Origin: Veillonella parvula | Lineage (GTDB): Bacteria > Bacillota > Negativicutes > Veillonellales > Veillonellaceae | Reading direction: 5' to 3' | NCBI RefSeq assembly: GCF_902810435.1 | Contig: NZ_LR778174.1 | Location: forward strand, 1,103,501-1,167,500 | Length of the DNA stretch: 64,000 nucleotides | Part shown: positions 8,299 to 15,672 of the stretch, in pieces | Layout: each line of letters opens with the position of its first letter | Position numbering within the stretch: position 1 is the first letter of the stretch | Made by a program: the position numbers and the translations under genes | The notes under the pieces: generated by a model | Told to the model about the DNA's origin: nothing | The model's database searches: none | What the model saw: only the letters and a program-made list of their open reading frames with translations

Positions 8299-9042
8299 AT
8301 GGAACAATCTAAATTAACTAGCGAATGGATTCAAACCTTTAACCGATTAGGTTCTGAAGGTAAATTAAAACCTACCGTACCATATCACGATTTATTTAAC
8401 CGAAAAGAGTTAAAAGGATTTCCGTTACACACATTACCTATGTGGACGGTAAATTTTCCAACAGGTTATATTACGTGTTGTGATCCTCTAGTAACATTAC
8501 CAAGCAAACCAGATACATATCTTAGACAGGTAACACCAGGTACGTATTTGTTAGAGACTAAGATAATCGAAATGGAACCAAATGAATATCGTTATGTAGC
8601 TAGTCGAGTTGTTTTTAGTGGCAATGAACCTGTATACTATGAATTAGCATTAAAAGGAACTGAAGACTTAACCGATTTAGATGATGGAGATACCTATATT
8701 GGATTTCCTGTAGATTCAGGTTTAGCTACAATTATAGATGCACAAACAATTGAAACATATAATAAGTTTTATGAACAATGGCATATAAACTACCCTGAAA
8801 AAAATATCTACGATGACTATTATAGTGATTTATTCCAATTAAATGCTATGGCATATCCACAATACCAACGTTCCAAAGGAGATTGGATTAACTTCACAAT
8901 TCCTGATACAGAATTGACTGTACCGATGATTCAATCTGGATTTGGCGATGGTTTATATCCAGTATACTGGGCATTTGATAAAGATGGTCAGATCTGCCAA
9001 ATTATTATGGAATACATTGATTGCAGTGAAGCATATGAATAA
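8299..9042 (+). CDS. DUF4241 domain protein
   Basis: A soluble protein of 247 residues. The second half has wording I recognise from DUF4241: FPVDSGLATIIDAQT, then GDWINFTIPDTELTVPMIQSGFGDGLYPVYWAFDKDG close to the C-terminus. The first half contains FPTGYITCCDPLVTL and a beta-rich segment. No signal peptide or membrane helix. The start is preceded by GAGGAG inside the end of the HAD gene, with a one-base gap, so the pair is co-translated. The family has no established function that I can state; the tight link to the phosphatase is the only clue here. Confidence 0.75.
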   Translation: MEQSKLTSEWIQTFNRLGSEGKLKPTVPYHDLFNRKELKGFPLHTLPMWTVNFPTGYITCCDPLVTLPSKPDTYLRQVTPGTYLLETKIIEMEPNEYRYVASRVVFSGNEPVYYELALKGTEDLTDLDDGDTYIGFPVDSGLATIIDAQTIETYNKFYEQWHINYPEKNIYDDYYSDLFQLNAMAYPQYQRSKGDWINFTIPDTELTVPMIQSGFGDGLYPVYWAFDKDGQICQIIMEYIDCSEAYE

Positions 9043-9084
9043 TATACTGGGTGTAGTTAAGGAACTAATTTTATAAATCAAAAA

Positions 9085-9118
9085 ATATAAAAATAAGACG
9101 CTTAGATAACTAAGCGCC
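9085..9118 (-). terminator. Terminator of the 49-residue peptide gene
   Basis: On the minus strand a CGCTTAG/CTAAGCG stem with a 4-base loop (9099-9116) is followed by TCTTATTTTTATATTTTTTG. It lies about 30 bases after the stop of the small gene at 9148. Confidence 0.8.
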
Positions 9119-9147
9119 TATTAATATGTTCATATTCATCTGAGAAA

Positions 9148-9297
9148 TTAGATACCAAAAACCCAGTTAACTAACACGCGAATAATACTTAAACCAACAA
9201 CCATTTCAGCAAGAAATCTTAAAGAACTCTCCATGCCATTTCCTAAATGTTTTAAACCGCCAATTTTGGCTTTACTTACAATATCACACCAGCACAT
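9148..9297 (-). CDS. Small hydrophobic protein of 49 residues, unknown function
   Basis: A short reading frame starting MCWCDIVSKAKIGGLKHL and ending in a hydrophobic helix of about 22 residues (FLAEMVVGLSIIRVLVNWVF). The ATG at 9297 follows GGAGGAATTTT, an ideal ribosome site. A promoter TTGAAT-17-TAAAAT lies 48-76 bases upstream and an intrinsic terminator lies just past the stop, so the locus forms a complete single-gene unit. The N-terminus has two cysteines (C2, C4) and a basic, glycine-rich amphipathic part before the membrane segment. It could be a small membrane regulator, a toxin-like peptide or a bacteriocin-like peptide; I recognise no family. Confidence 0.75.
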   Translation of the reverse strand: MCWCDIVSKAKIGGLKHLGNGMESSLRFLAEMVVGLSIIRVLVNWVFGI

Positions 9298-9344
9298 AAA
9301 ATTCCTCCATAAGAGTATGAGTAAATTAGATAATTTATATTACT

Positions 9345-9373
9345 ATTTTACAATCTAATTCTAAAAAATTCAA
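9345..9373 (-). promoter_or_regulatory. Promoter of the small hydrophobic protein gene
   Basis: Reading the minus strand: -35 TTGAAT (9373-9368), 17-base spacer, -10 TAAAAT (9350-9345). The remaining sequence between this and the next gene at 9508 is very AT-rich and shows nothing else that I can support. Confidence 0.65.
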
Positions 9374-9507
9374 TATAAATTTTATGTAATAATAATACTT
9401 TATTGGCATATAGAATAATTAAGAATATGAAAAGTATAGTTTATTTAAAGAATATAAATATGTTAATATGAAATCAACTATTGATGTGTTGTGTAATGGA
9501 GTGCTTT

Positions 9508-10809
9508 ATGAGAAAGTTTATATTAAGCTTTGCAATAGCATTGGTTTCATGTAATATAATAGCTGCAAAAGAATATATTACATTAGAATCCCAAACTGGC
9601 AATACCATTGTTGATGAAAAAGGACAATGGATATTGGGCCCATATGATAACTTACATGTGGAGTATATAAAAGGATATAATAATAACTATGTATATGGAT
9701 CATTTTATGAAAATGGTCAAAAACGATATGTAAATTTAGTTGAACTAGCCTATTTACCAGTAGGGTATGAATATGAGTTCTATTATAAATTTGCTAAAGC
9801 TTTCACTAATGGGGGCTTTAAATTATTAAACTTAGATGGTACATATGCTATTAATGATGTGATTACTGATTATGATGATTTAAGTGATACTATAATATTA
9901 GGTAAAAAAGGAGAATATTGGTATGTATATAATAGAGTAAGCGGCAATCCAATTATTGATAGTCCTATTAGAAGTATCAAAGAGAGTATTACCAAATATT
10001 GGTCTAGAAAAGATAAAAAATATCTTTATAAATTATATACTATAGATGATTATACAAAATATCTTACAGAAAATGGTGTTTTACTTAGTGTTGATGAAGC
10101 TATAGACCTTATTAACAGAAATGATTATATAGAAATACGTAATAATGATGGTGCGGGAGGTGATTCATATTCTGATGAGAATTTTTATAGTAGAGCTCCA
10201 TCAGATGTTTATGATTTATTTTCAGAAGTAGATGATAAAGGTAATACTTTATATGGTATGAAGACAAAGGATAATATAATCGTTATTCCTCCTAAATATA
10301 AATCTATAAAACATTTAGGTAAAGAGTTTAAGTACTTTGTTGTGACTGATAAAAATAATAGGTATGGTATAGTAGACTCATTAGATCAAACTATAGTTGC
10401 TACGAATAACTATTCTTATGAAAGATTAAGTGATCGTAGCTTTATTTTGAAAGATTCATATGGTAATAGTATTTTTAATGCTAGTTCAGGTGTATTTTAT
10501 GCTGATGTTTTTGATAGTATAGATACATCAAAGCCTAATTATGTATTAAATAAAGTTACTACAGCAACTTATGATAAAATAAAATATGTAATTGATACAA
10601 ACTCAGGTTATAAATTATTTAAATTACCACATTATGATGACGATATAACATCATTTTATAAAGCTTTATTTGTTTATAAATCTAAAGGGAAATATGGCCT
10701 AATGGATTATAACGGTAATATAATTATTGAACCTAAGTTTGATAAAGTTACTATTGATGAACCTGAGTTAGCGGAATATATAAAAGAAATAGATTCATAT
10801 GATAAATAA
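9508..10809 (+). CDS. Secreted or lipid-anchored WG-repeat protein
   Basis: A 433-residue exported protein. The N-terminus MRKFILSFAIALVSCNIIAA is a signal peptide; LVSC fits a lipobox, but cleavage after NIIAA by signal peptidase I is also possible. The mature part has divergent WG-type repeats: NTIVDEKGQWILGPYDN, YGMKTKDNIIVIPPKYKSI, YGIVDSLDQTIVATNNY, and YGLMDYNGNIIIEPKFDKV at the end. The start is set at ATG 9508 because GGAG lies 6 bases before it; an upstream TTG at 9481 would disrupt the signal peptide. The gene is richer in A and T (many AAT, TAT, AAA codons) than its neighbours, suggesting recent acquisition or low expression. Role unknown; WG repeats usually mediate binding. Confidence 0.75.
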   Translation: MRKFILSFAIALVSCNIIAAKEYITLESQTGNTIVDEKGQWILGPYDNLHVEYIKGYNNNYVYGSFYENGQKRYVNLVELAYLPVGYEYEFYYKFAKAFTNGGFKLLNLDGTYAINDVITDYDDLSDTIILGKKGEYWYVYNRVSGNPIIDSPIRSIKESITKYWSRKDKKYLYKLYTIDDYTKYLTENGVLLSVDEAIDLINRNDYIEIRNNDGAGGDSYSDENFYSRAPSDVYDLFSEVDDKGNTLYGMKTKDNIIVIPPKYKSIKHLGKEFKYFVVTDKNNRYGIVDSLDQTIVATNNYSYERLSDRSFILKDSYGNSIFNASSGVFYADVFDSIDTSKPNYVLNKVTTATYDKIKYVIDTNSGYKLFKLPHYDDDITSFYKALFVYKSKGKYGLMDYNGNIIIEPKFDKVTIDEPELAEYIKEIDSYDK

Positions 10810-10846
10810 TTAATTTTTTACTGATTATTTTGATTAACTAAAATAA

Positions 10847-10880
10847 ACTAGCTTATAGACTTATAGGCTAGTTTTTGTTT
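10847..10880 (+). terminator. Terminator after the WG-repeat gene
   Basis: Stem AACTAGC...GCTAGTT with an inner TTATAG/TATAG region, followed by TTTTTGTTTTT. Confidence 0.8.
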
Positions 10881-10889
10881 TTAACATAA

Positions 10890-10924
10890 ATTACTTCCGA
10901 TAACGATATATTATCGGAAGTAAT
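10890..10924. repeat. 14-base perfect inverted repeat in a convergent gap
   Basis: ATTACTTCCGATAA/TTATCGGAAGTAAT with a 7-base loop. It lies between the WG-repeat terminator and a second hairpin at 10936-10958. There is no clear T tract on either strand, so it may be a terminator part, an RNA processing site or a protein-binding site. Confidence 0.7.
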
Positions 10925-10935
10925 TTAATGCCAAA

Positions 10936-10958
10936 GATTGGGCCTAAATGGCCCAATC
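10936..10958 (-). terminator. Hairpin at the end of the PAP2 gene
   Basis: Nine-base perfect stem GATTGGGCC/GGCCCAATC with a 5-base loop, about 25 bases beyond the PAP2 stop. The T run is short, so this is a tentative terminator. Confidence 0.5.
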
Positions 10959-10981
10959 CCTTGTGTTATATAGTTTTTTGC

Positions 10982-11599
10982 TTATTTACGTTTAAATGTG
11001 TATGGTTCGTATTCTACATCATTATGGCGGTTAGTCCACCAGTTCCAGCCGATTCTTGCTAACTTCCAGGCAATGAATCCTACGATGATTCCTAATACTA
11101 AACCTGTTAATACATCTGTTGGATAATGTGCAAATAAGTAAACTCTAGAGAATGCTACTACTATTGAACCTAACAATGCTAAAATCCCTAAATATCGCTT
11201 CTGAGGTGCTATTTGGCCTAAGCCTAGGTAAATAGTCATGGCTGATGCGAATGAACCAAAGCTATGACCTGATGGGAATGAATAGCTTGTAGCTTTTGGT
11301 AGTGCAGATTCCAACGGTACCGTTACATTTGGAAAATCAACAAATGGTCTTAATCTTGCTACATTTGGTTTTAAACCTTGGTCGCCAATTATAAATACAA
11401 ATCCTAAAGCAATAATAATTGCCACGCCTAAAACGCGGTATTTTTTTTGTAGCATTAATAATAATGCTATTATAATCCATAATGCGCCATTGCTTGTAAT
11501 TTTTGAGATAAATGCCATAATTGGTGTTAAAAAACTATATACAAAATGTTCATGTACATAGAAGATTAAAGAGTGATCAAATTGTAAAATTGTGTCCAT
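10982..11599 (-). CDS. PAP2-family membrane phosphatase
   Basis: Integral membrane phosphatase of 205 residues with all three PAP2 signature parts: KPNVARLRPF, SYSFPSGHSFGS and SRVYLFAHYPTDVLTG, the histidines of the second and third being catalytic. About five to six hydrophobic helices are visible, and the C-terminus is basic and cytoplasmic. Likely substrates are undecaprenyl pyrophosphate or another lipid phosphate on the outer face of the inner membrane. Start ATG follows GAAGAGGAATTT. It is followed at 193 bases by the VanW gene on the same strand, with separate transcripts probable. Exact substrate cannot be told from sequence. Confidence 0.9.
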   Translation of the reverse strand: MDTILQFDHSLIFYVHEHFVYSFLTPIMAFISKITSNGALWIIIALLLMLQKKYRVLGVAIIIALGFVFIIGDQGLKPNVARLRPFVDFPNVTVPLESALPKATSYSFPSGHSFGSFASAMTIYLGLGQIAPQKRYLGILALLGSIVVAFSRVYLFAHYPTDVLTGLVLGIIVGFIAWKLARIGWNWWTNRHNDVEYEPYTFKRK

Positions 11600-11730
11600 A
11601 AATTCCTCTTCTATTCTACTTTTTCCTAAATGATAATTATTGAGAATATCTTATTATACTTTTTATTTTAATAATTAATCTATACTAATTTATTTACGTA
11701 TATAATGATTTCTCATTTACAGCCCAAATA

Positions 11731-11774
11731 ATAGCCTAAACTATTTATATACAATGGTCAATAGTTTAGGCTAT
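11731..11774 (-). terminator. Inverted repeat after the VanW gene
   Basis: Perfect 14-base stem ATAGCCTAAACTAT/ATAGTTTAGGCTAT with a 16-base loop, 19 bases beyond the VanW stop. The trailing T tract on the minus strand is weak (ATTATTTGG). Confidence 0.6.
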
Positions 11775-11792
11775 ATTTCATAAAAGCTATAG

Positions 11793-13139
11793 TTATGATT
11801 TCTTTTTATCTGTTTTCTTAGGTGGCGCTTCAGGTGTTGCAGGCATTGTAATAATCGTATCTACAGGGTCATATATAGACTCAAAGGAATCAGTTTGAGT
11901 AACCCAGTTACCATATGTAATGGTTCTATACGTATTCATTTTTAAGCCTACATGGCCCTCTTGTACCTCTTTTTCTTTTAAAGATGGATCTACCTTAGTT
12001 ATTGTTTTATTTGGAATCTCACCATAATCGCCTACAGAGATAGATACATTTTTTGGTTTATCTTCAGCTGTACCTATAATGTAAATAGTTAACGTACCAT
12101 TATTCATAACACTTAAGATATAAATAGAATGTTGGTACGGATTTCTAAACTTAAAGTCTAAATAGCCCCAAGCTACCGTAGCATCTCTACCAGCTTGAAT
12201 ATATCCAACTGGTTCAAAATGAGGTGTACGTTCAACAATATTCATACCAGATAATAAAGCTGTATTAAAAATGGTAGAACTTACTTGGCAAATACCGCCA
12301 CCAATGCCTGGAACTAATTTGCCATCAATCATAACAGGCGCATCATCATAGCCAGCTTCTGCAGTACGTTCGCCTACAACATCGTTAAAAGAGAATTGTG
12401 CACCGGGCTTAATGAGTGTACCATTTATCTTATCAGAAGCTAATTGGATATTATGTGTTCTGCTTTCATTACTTGGATTATACTCCGTTGTGAAAGATGC
12501 TAATACAGTATTTAAAGGTTTTAGATCAGTATCAGTAACTTTTACCGTATTCTGCGTAGTAAATACCATAGAAAGAGAATTTATACTATCGCTAATCTGT
12601 AGATCATCTTTTAGCTTTTTCAAGGTAGCATCGATATCAATACGTTTGCCTTCTTTTGACGGATGTATTACTACTTGTCCATTTTCAACAGTAAGATAGG
12701 CATCATGACCAGGTGTATCTATTGTTTTTGCTAACTCAGTGAGATATGTTTTGCCTTTTACTTCGTCTAACTTATATTGTGGTTTAAAATGATGACCATA
12801 AAATAAACCATTAAATCTATGTGACAATACTGTCCACATATCATCCTCATAGCCGTATGTGGAAATAGCTTTTACCATAGCCTCTGTATCGAATTGAATA
12901 CCTAAATCATGATATGTGGCCTGTTGTTTTTTATTATTTCCCATATCGATAGATATAGTCTGAGGTATCTTATCATTCACCTCTTGTAAACGTGCTTGTA
13001 ATTCGTTCTTTGGTGTATTTGATAGATCTGTATCATTATAATATACACCATAAGAAATATTTTCTGTTGGAATGTATGAGCAACCACTTGTACCCAAAAG
13101 AACAAGTACTGTTCCTACTAATATGTATTTCTTCGTCAT
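11793..13139 (-). CDS. VanW family lipoprotein with peptidoglycan-binding-like and G5-like regions
   Basis: A 448-residue exported protein. The signal ends in LGTSGC, a lipobox, so C20 is probably lipidated. Residues about 30-200 form two YoaR-type putative peptidoglycan-binding repeats. The VanW domain follows: GTLIKPGAQFSFNDVVGERTAEAGYDDAP and VPGIGGGICQVSSTIFNTALLSGM, then WGYLDFKFRNPY. The segment KEKEVQEGHVGLKMNTYRTI resembles a G5 domain. The C-terminus is Pro/Lys-rich. The family is common in Firmicutes; its link to vancomycin resistance is historical and a role in resistance is not implied. A cell-envelope function is inferred. Confidence 0.88.
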   Translation of the reverse strand: MTKKYILVGTVLVLLGTSGCSYIPTENISYGVYYNDTDLSNTPKNELQARLQEVNDKIPQTISIDMGNNKKQQATYHDLGIQFDTEAMVKAISTYGYEDDMWTVLSHRFNGLFYGHHFKPQYKLDEVKGKTYLTELAKTIDTPGHDAYLTVENGQVVIHPSKEGKRIDIDATLKKLKDDLQISDSINSLSMVFTTQNTVKVTDTDLKPLNTVLASFTTEYNPSNESRTHNIQLASDKINGTLIKPGAQFSFNDVVGERTAEAGYDDAPVMIDGKLVPGIGGGICQVSSTIFNTALLSGMNIVERTPHFEPVGYIQAGRDATVAWGYLDFKFRNPYQHSIYILSVMNNGTLTIYIIGTAEDKPKNVSISVGDYGEIPNKTITKVDPSLKEKEVQEGHVGLKMNTYRTITYGNWVTQTDSFESIYDPVDTIITMPATPEAPPKKTDKKKS

Positions 13140-13245
13140 GTATTCGTAAACGCTCCCGAATTATTTATTATATTCTCTAATTATAGCATATAAAGATCTA
13201 ATCTATGGTACAATTATATTAATATTTTATGGGTAAGGGTGAATT

Positions 13246-14256
13246 ATGTCAGAGTCTAAGAAACAACAAAAGCATTTTTATTTGCGCAATAATGATGCGC
13301 TTATGAATAGTACAAAGTTGTCTATGAAAGCAAAACAAAGCATATTGTTATCTAAGGCTGAGAATACTGTTGATGCTTACGAATCGGATTGGGACGATTT
13401 CGTAGATTGGTGTACTTATCAAAAGGTATCTTATTTTCCAGCTACACCAGAAACAATAGTAAATTATATTAACGATCTAGCAGATTATGCAAAGGCAAAT
13501 ACAATTTCACGTCGTATTAGTGCTATATCTGAAAATTTTAATGCTTCTGGCCAAAGAGATAATCCATGTATGGCTCCTATCGTTAAACAGGCCTTACGTG
13601 GTATTAGACGATTAAAAGGAACATTCCAACAAGGAAAAACCCCAGTTTTGTTAGAAGATATTGAAGATATTATAGACTGTATGACTAAGCTAGATGTACC
13701 GGAACTTCAATTATTGCGCGATAAAGCTATTCTTTTGATTGGCTTTATGGGTGCTTTCCGGCGCAGTGAGATTGCAGCTATTACAGTAGAAAATCTTCAA
13801 TTTTCACCACAAGGTGTTGAAATCTTTGTAGCATCCTCTAAGGCCGATCAAGAAGGTCAAGGTGCAGTGGTAGCTATCCCACATTTATCTGGTTCTCCGT
13901 TAGATGCAGTACGAGCCTTACAACAATGGTTACGTGCTTCTGGTATTACTGAGGGACCTGTATTTAGAGGGTTTACAAAAAATATGTCTTTACGTAAAAC
14001 AGCTATATCCGATAAGATGATTGCAGAAATCGTAAAGAAATATATTTCTCTTATTGGTCTAGATCCGACCATGTATGGCGCTCATAGTTTACGTCATGGC
14101 TTTGCAACGACTGCAGCAGCTTATGGTGTTGAGGAGCGTAATATTATGCGACAAACTCGTCATCATAGTGTAAATATGGTTCGTCGTTATATCAATGAAG
14201 CAAATAAGTTTGTAGATAATCCTATCTCTACAATTTTTGAAAAGCGATTTAGATAA
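13246..14256 (+). CDS. Tyrosine recombinase (phage-integrase family)
   Basis: A 336-residue site-specific recombinase with a SAM-like core-binding domain (residues about 30-130) and a catalytic domain holding the full set: R172 (FRRSE), K199, H280-x-x-R283 (HSLRHG), H307 and Y315. ATG follows AAGGGTGAATT. No excisionase, repressor, phage gene or tRNA lies beside it, and I see no att-type duplication. The neighbours are chromosomal (VanW, LysM/lexA). It may be a relic of an element, a gene-inversion enzyme or a Xer-like enzyme; the lack of a partner argues against a complete mobile element in the window. Confidence 0.9.
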   Translation: MSESKKQQKHFYLRNNDALMNSTKLSMKAKQSILLSKAENTVDAYESDWDDFVDWCTYQKVSYFPATPETIVNYINDLADYAKANTISRRISAISENFNASGQRDNPCMAPIVKQALRGIRRLKGTFQQGKTPVLLEDIEDIIDCMTKLDVPELQLLRDKAILLIGFMGAFRRSEIAAITVENLQFSPQGVEIFVASSKADQEGQGAVVAIPHLSGSPLDAVRALQQWLRASGITEGPVFRGFTKNMSLRKTAISDKMIAEIVKKYISLIGLDPTMYGAHSLRHGFATTAAAYGVEERNIMRQTRHHSVNMVRRYINEANKFVDNPISTIFEKRFR

Positions 14257-14318
14257 CAATCATAAATCAGTTGATTTAGACAATAACTATAAATCATTTA
14301 ATAACATACATTAGATAA

Positions 14319-14356
14319 CAAAAAGCAGCTATCTCTGTTAGAGTAGCTGCTTTTTT
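14319..14356. terminator. Terminator between the recombinase and the LysM gene
   Basis: AAAAAGCAGCTA/TAGCTGCTTTTTT stem around a short loop; the T run on both strands suits the two converging genes. Confidence 0.9.
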
Positions 14357-14379
14357 GCGTGGGATTAACCCATATATAT

Positions 14380-14688
14380 TTAGTTTTGAGCCATATAGTC
14401 CAAAGCTCTAACTGGACTATCAGATTTCTTTGCTGGTACCTTTAAAACTGTACCAGGTACAAGAGCACCAGAATCGTTAATATTGTTGAGTTCCTTCATG
14501 GCATATACCATTTCACGAACATCCATATCTTTATGAGCTGTACGTGCTGCAATATCCCACATTGTATCGCCTGCTTGAACCTTTACTTCACGTATATTAT
14601 GTGTATTTACCTCTGTTGTAGGATTTGACATATTATAACCAAATAATACTGTTAAGCACATTCCTACCATCATCAATATATTTTTCAT
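14380..14688 (-). CDS. YneA-like LysM protein, probable SOS cell-division inhibitor
   Basis: A 102-residue membrane-anchored protein: N-terminal helix MKNILMMVGMCLTVLFGY, a short linker, then a single LysM domain (VKVQAGDTMWDIAARTA ... ALVPGTVLKVPAKK). This architecture and its position divergent from lexA match Bacillus YneA, which blocks division during DNA damage. The start is set at ATG 14688, after GTGAGG; the longer frame to 14802 would run through the promoter and the LexA box. A -35/-10 pair with a perfect CGAAC-N4-GTTCG box in its spacer lies 61-90 bases upstream, so LexA repression is nearly certain. The inhibitor function is inferred from architecture and context, not from close sequence identity. 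Confidence 0.8.
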   Translation of the reverse strand: MKNILMMVGMCLTVLFGYNMSNPTTEVNTHNIREVKVQAGDTMWDIAARTAHKDMDVREMVYAMKELNNINDSGALVPGTVLKVPAKKSDSPVRALDYMAQN

Positions 14689-14723
14689 CTCATACCTCAC
14701 ATTTACATCGAACATAATATCTG

Positions 14724-14737
14724 AGAACATTTGTTTG
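14724..14737. promoter_or_regulatory. lexA: Imperfect LexA-type box, downstream copy
   Basis: AGAACATTTGTTTG, matching CGAAC-N4-GTTCG at 8 of 10 fixed positions. It lies between the -10 and the ATG of the LysM gene, where a bound repressor would block transcription. Confidence 0.55.
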
Positions 14738-14748
14738 TTTACATGCTT

Positions 14749-14778
14749 ATAATACCACACGAACGAATGTTCGGTCAA
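14749..14778 (-). promoter_or_regulatory. Promoter of the YneA-like gene
   Basis: On the minus strand -35 TTGACC (14778-14773), 18-base spacer, -10 TATTAT (14754-14749). The perfect LexA box occupies the spacer. Confidence 0.75.
14760..14773. promoter_or_regulatory. lexA: Perfect LexA operator (SOS box)
   Basis: CGAACGAATGTTCG fits the Gram-positive LexA consensus CGAAC-N4-GTTCG at every fixed position. It sits between the -35 and -10 of the divergent YneA-like gene and 169 bases upstream of the lexA start. Confidence 0.9.
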
Positions 14779-14785
14779 GCGTTTT

Positions 14786-14799
14786 AGAACAAATGTTTG
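14786..14799. promoter_or_regulatory. lexA: Imperfect LexA-type box, lexA-proximal copy
   Basis: AGAACAAATGTTTG, with the same arms as the box at 14724. Three boxes at 24-36 base spacing suggest cooperative control of both divergent genes. Confidence 0.55.
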
Positions 14800-14941
14800 C
14801 AAAAACTTTTAAAATTGCCTATAATAGGTATATAAGTTAAGTAAATATCTTATATTTTTATTATATAGTACGTTATGTGGTAATTTTTACGCATAGTTAT
14901 ATTTACATTTTTTGACATTAGATTGACTTTGGAGGTTTATC

Positions 14942-15613
14942 GTGAGACGCCCTGCTACAGATATTAATACAAAACAGCGCCGTATATTAGACTTTATAAA
15001 AGATTCATTACATAATGAATATCGATGTCCTACAGTTCGTGAAATCTGTACACATGTAGGGCTAAGTTCCACTTCTACTGTTCAATCTCATTTAAATGCG
15101 CTAGAAAAATTTGGCTATATTAAGCGTGATCCAAATAAAAATCGTGCTATTACTGTTTTAGAAGATACTAAACCTTCTATCTCAGTAACTGGTAATGAAA
15201 CGTCTAGCTCTGATAACTTTGAGTTTTTAGGTGCAGGTCTTAAACAAGTACCTCTTATCGGTACTGTACAAGCAGGTATGCCTATTACTGCAGTAGAAAA
15301 CCTAGAGTCCACGCTTACATTGCCAGTTCAATTGACTGGCGATTCTGACTGTTTTTTATTACGTGTTCAAGGCGAATCTATGATGAATATCGGTATGTAT
15401 GAAGGTGATATGCTCATCGTGCGGCATCAAAATACTGCTAATAACGGTGATGTTGTTGTTGCTCGCATCGATGATGAGGCAACCGTAAAACGTTTTTATA
15501 AAGAAAATGGTCATATTCGTTTACAACCTGAAAATGATGATTTTGATCCAATCATTGTAGATGATTGTCATATTGAGGGCCTTGTAATTGGTCTTGTACG
15601 AGATAGAATATAA
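14942..15613 (+). CDS. lexA: LexA repressor of the SOS response
   Basis: A 223-residue transcriptional repressor that self-cleaves when RecA filaments form. The N-terminal winged helix includes YRCPTVREICTHVGLSSTSTVQSHLNALEKFGYI. The S24 peptidase part has the cleavage bond A111-G112 (VQAGMP), catalytic S146 (QGESMM) and K183 (TVKRFY). It starts with GTG at 14942, chosen because GGAGG lies 7 bases upstream and the wHTH begins directly after. A linker of about 30 residues between the domains is a little longer than in E. coli. It is divergent from the YneA-like gene, with SOS boxes between them. Confidence 0.97.
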   Translation: MRRPATDINTKQRRILDFIKDSLHNEYRCPTVREICTHVGLSSTSTVQSHLNALEKFGYIKRDPNKNRAITVLEDTKPSISVTGNETSSSDNFEFLGAGLKQVPLIGTVQAGMPITAVENLESTLTLPVQLTGDSDCFLLRVQGESMMNIGMYEGDMLIVRHQNTANNGDVVVARIDDEATVKRFYKENGHIRLQPENDDFDPIIVDDCHIEGLVIGLVRDRI

Positions 15614-15655
15614 GCAACAAAAAACGGCAACATATTGTTGCCGTTTTTTTGTTGC
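15614..15655. terminator. Bidirectional terminator between lexA and the BASS transporter
   Basis: Strong CGGCAACA/TGTTGCCG stem with a 3-base loop, flanked by A6 and T7, with GCAAC/GTTGC outside. It serves both converging genes. Confidence 0.95.
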
Positions 15656-15672
15656 ATGTATAAAGTTTATTT

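Noticed and set aside
9148-9297. Double-glycine leader bacteriocin reading of the small protein (KIGG)
   Set aside because: The residues before GG do not match the usual leader pattern and there is no peptidase-type ABC transporter next to it.
14257-14318. Possible att-like repeat after the recombinase (two similar CAAT...TATAAATCA stretches)
   Set aside because: The copies are short, imperfect and AT-rich, and no matching second site was found on the other side of the gene.
14689-14802. Longer start for the LysM gene
   Set aside because: This stretch contains the promoter, a LexA box and the ribosome site, and the extension would place charged residues before the membrane helix.
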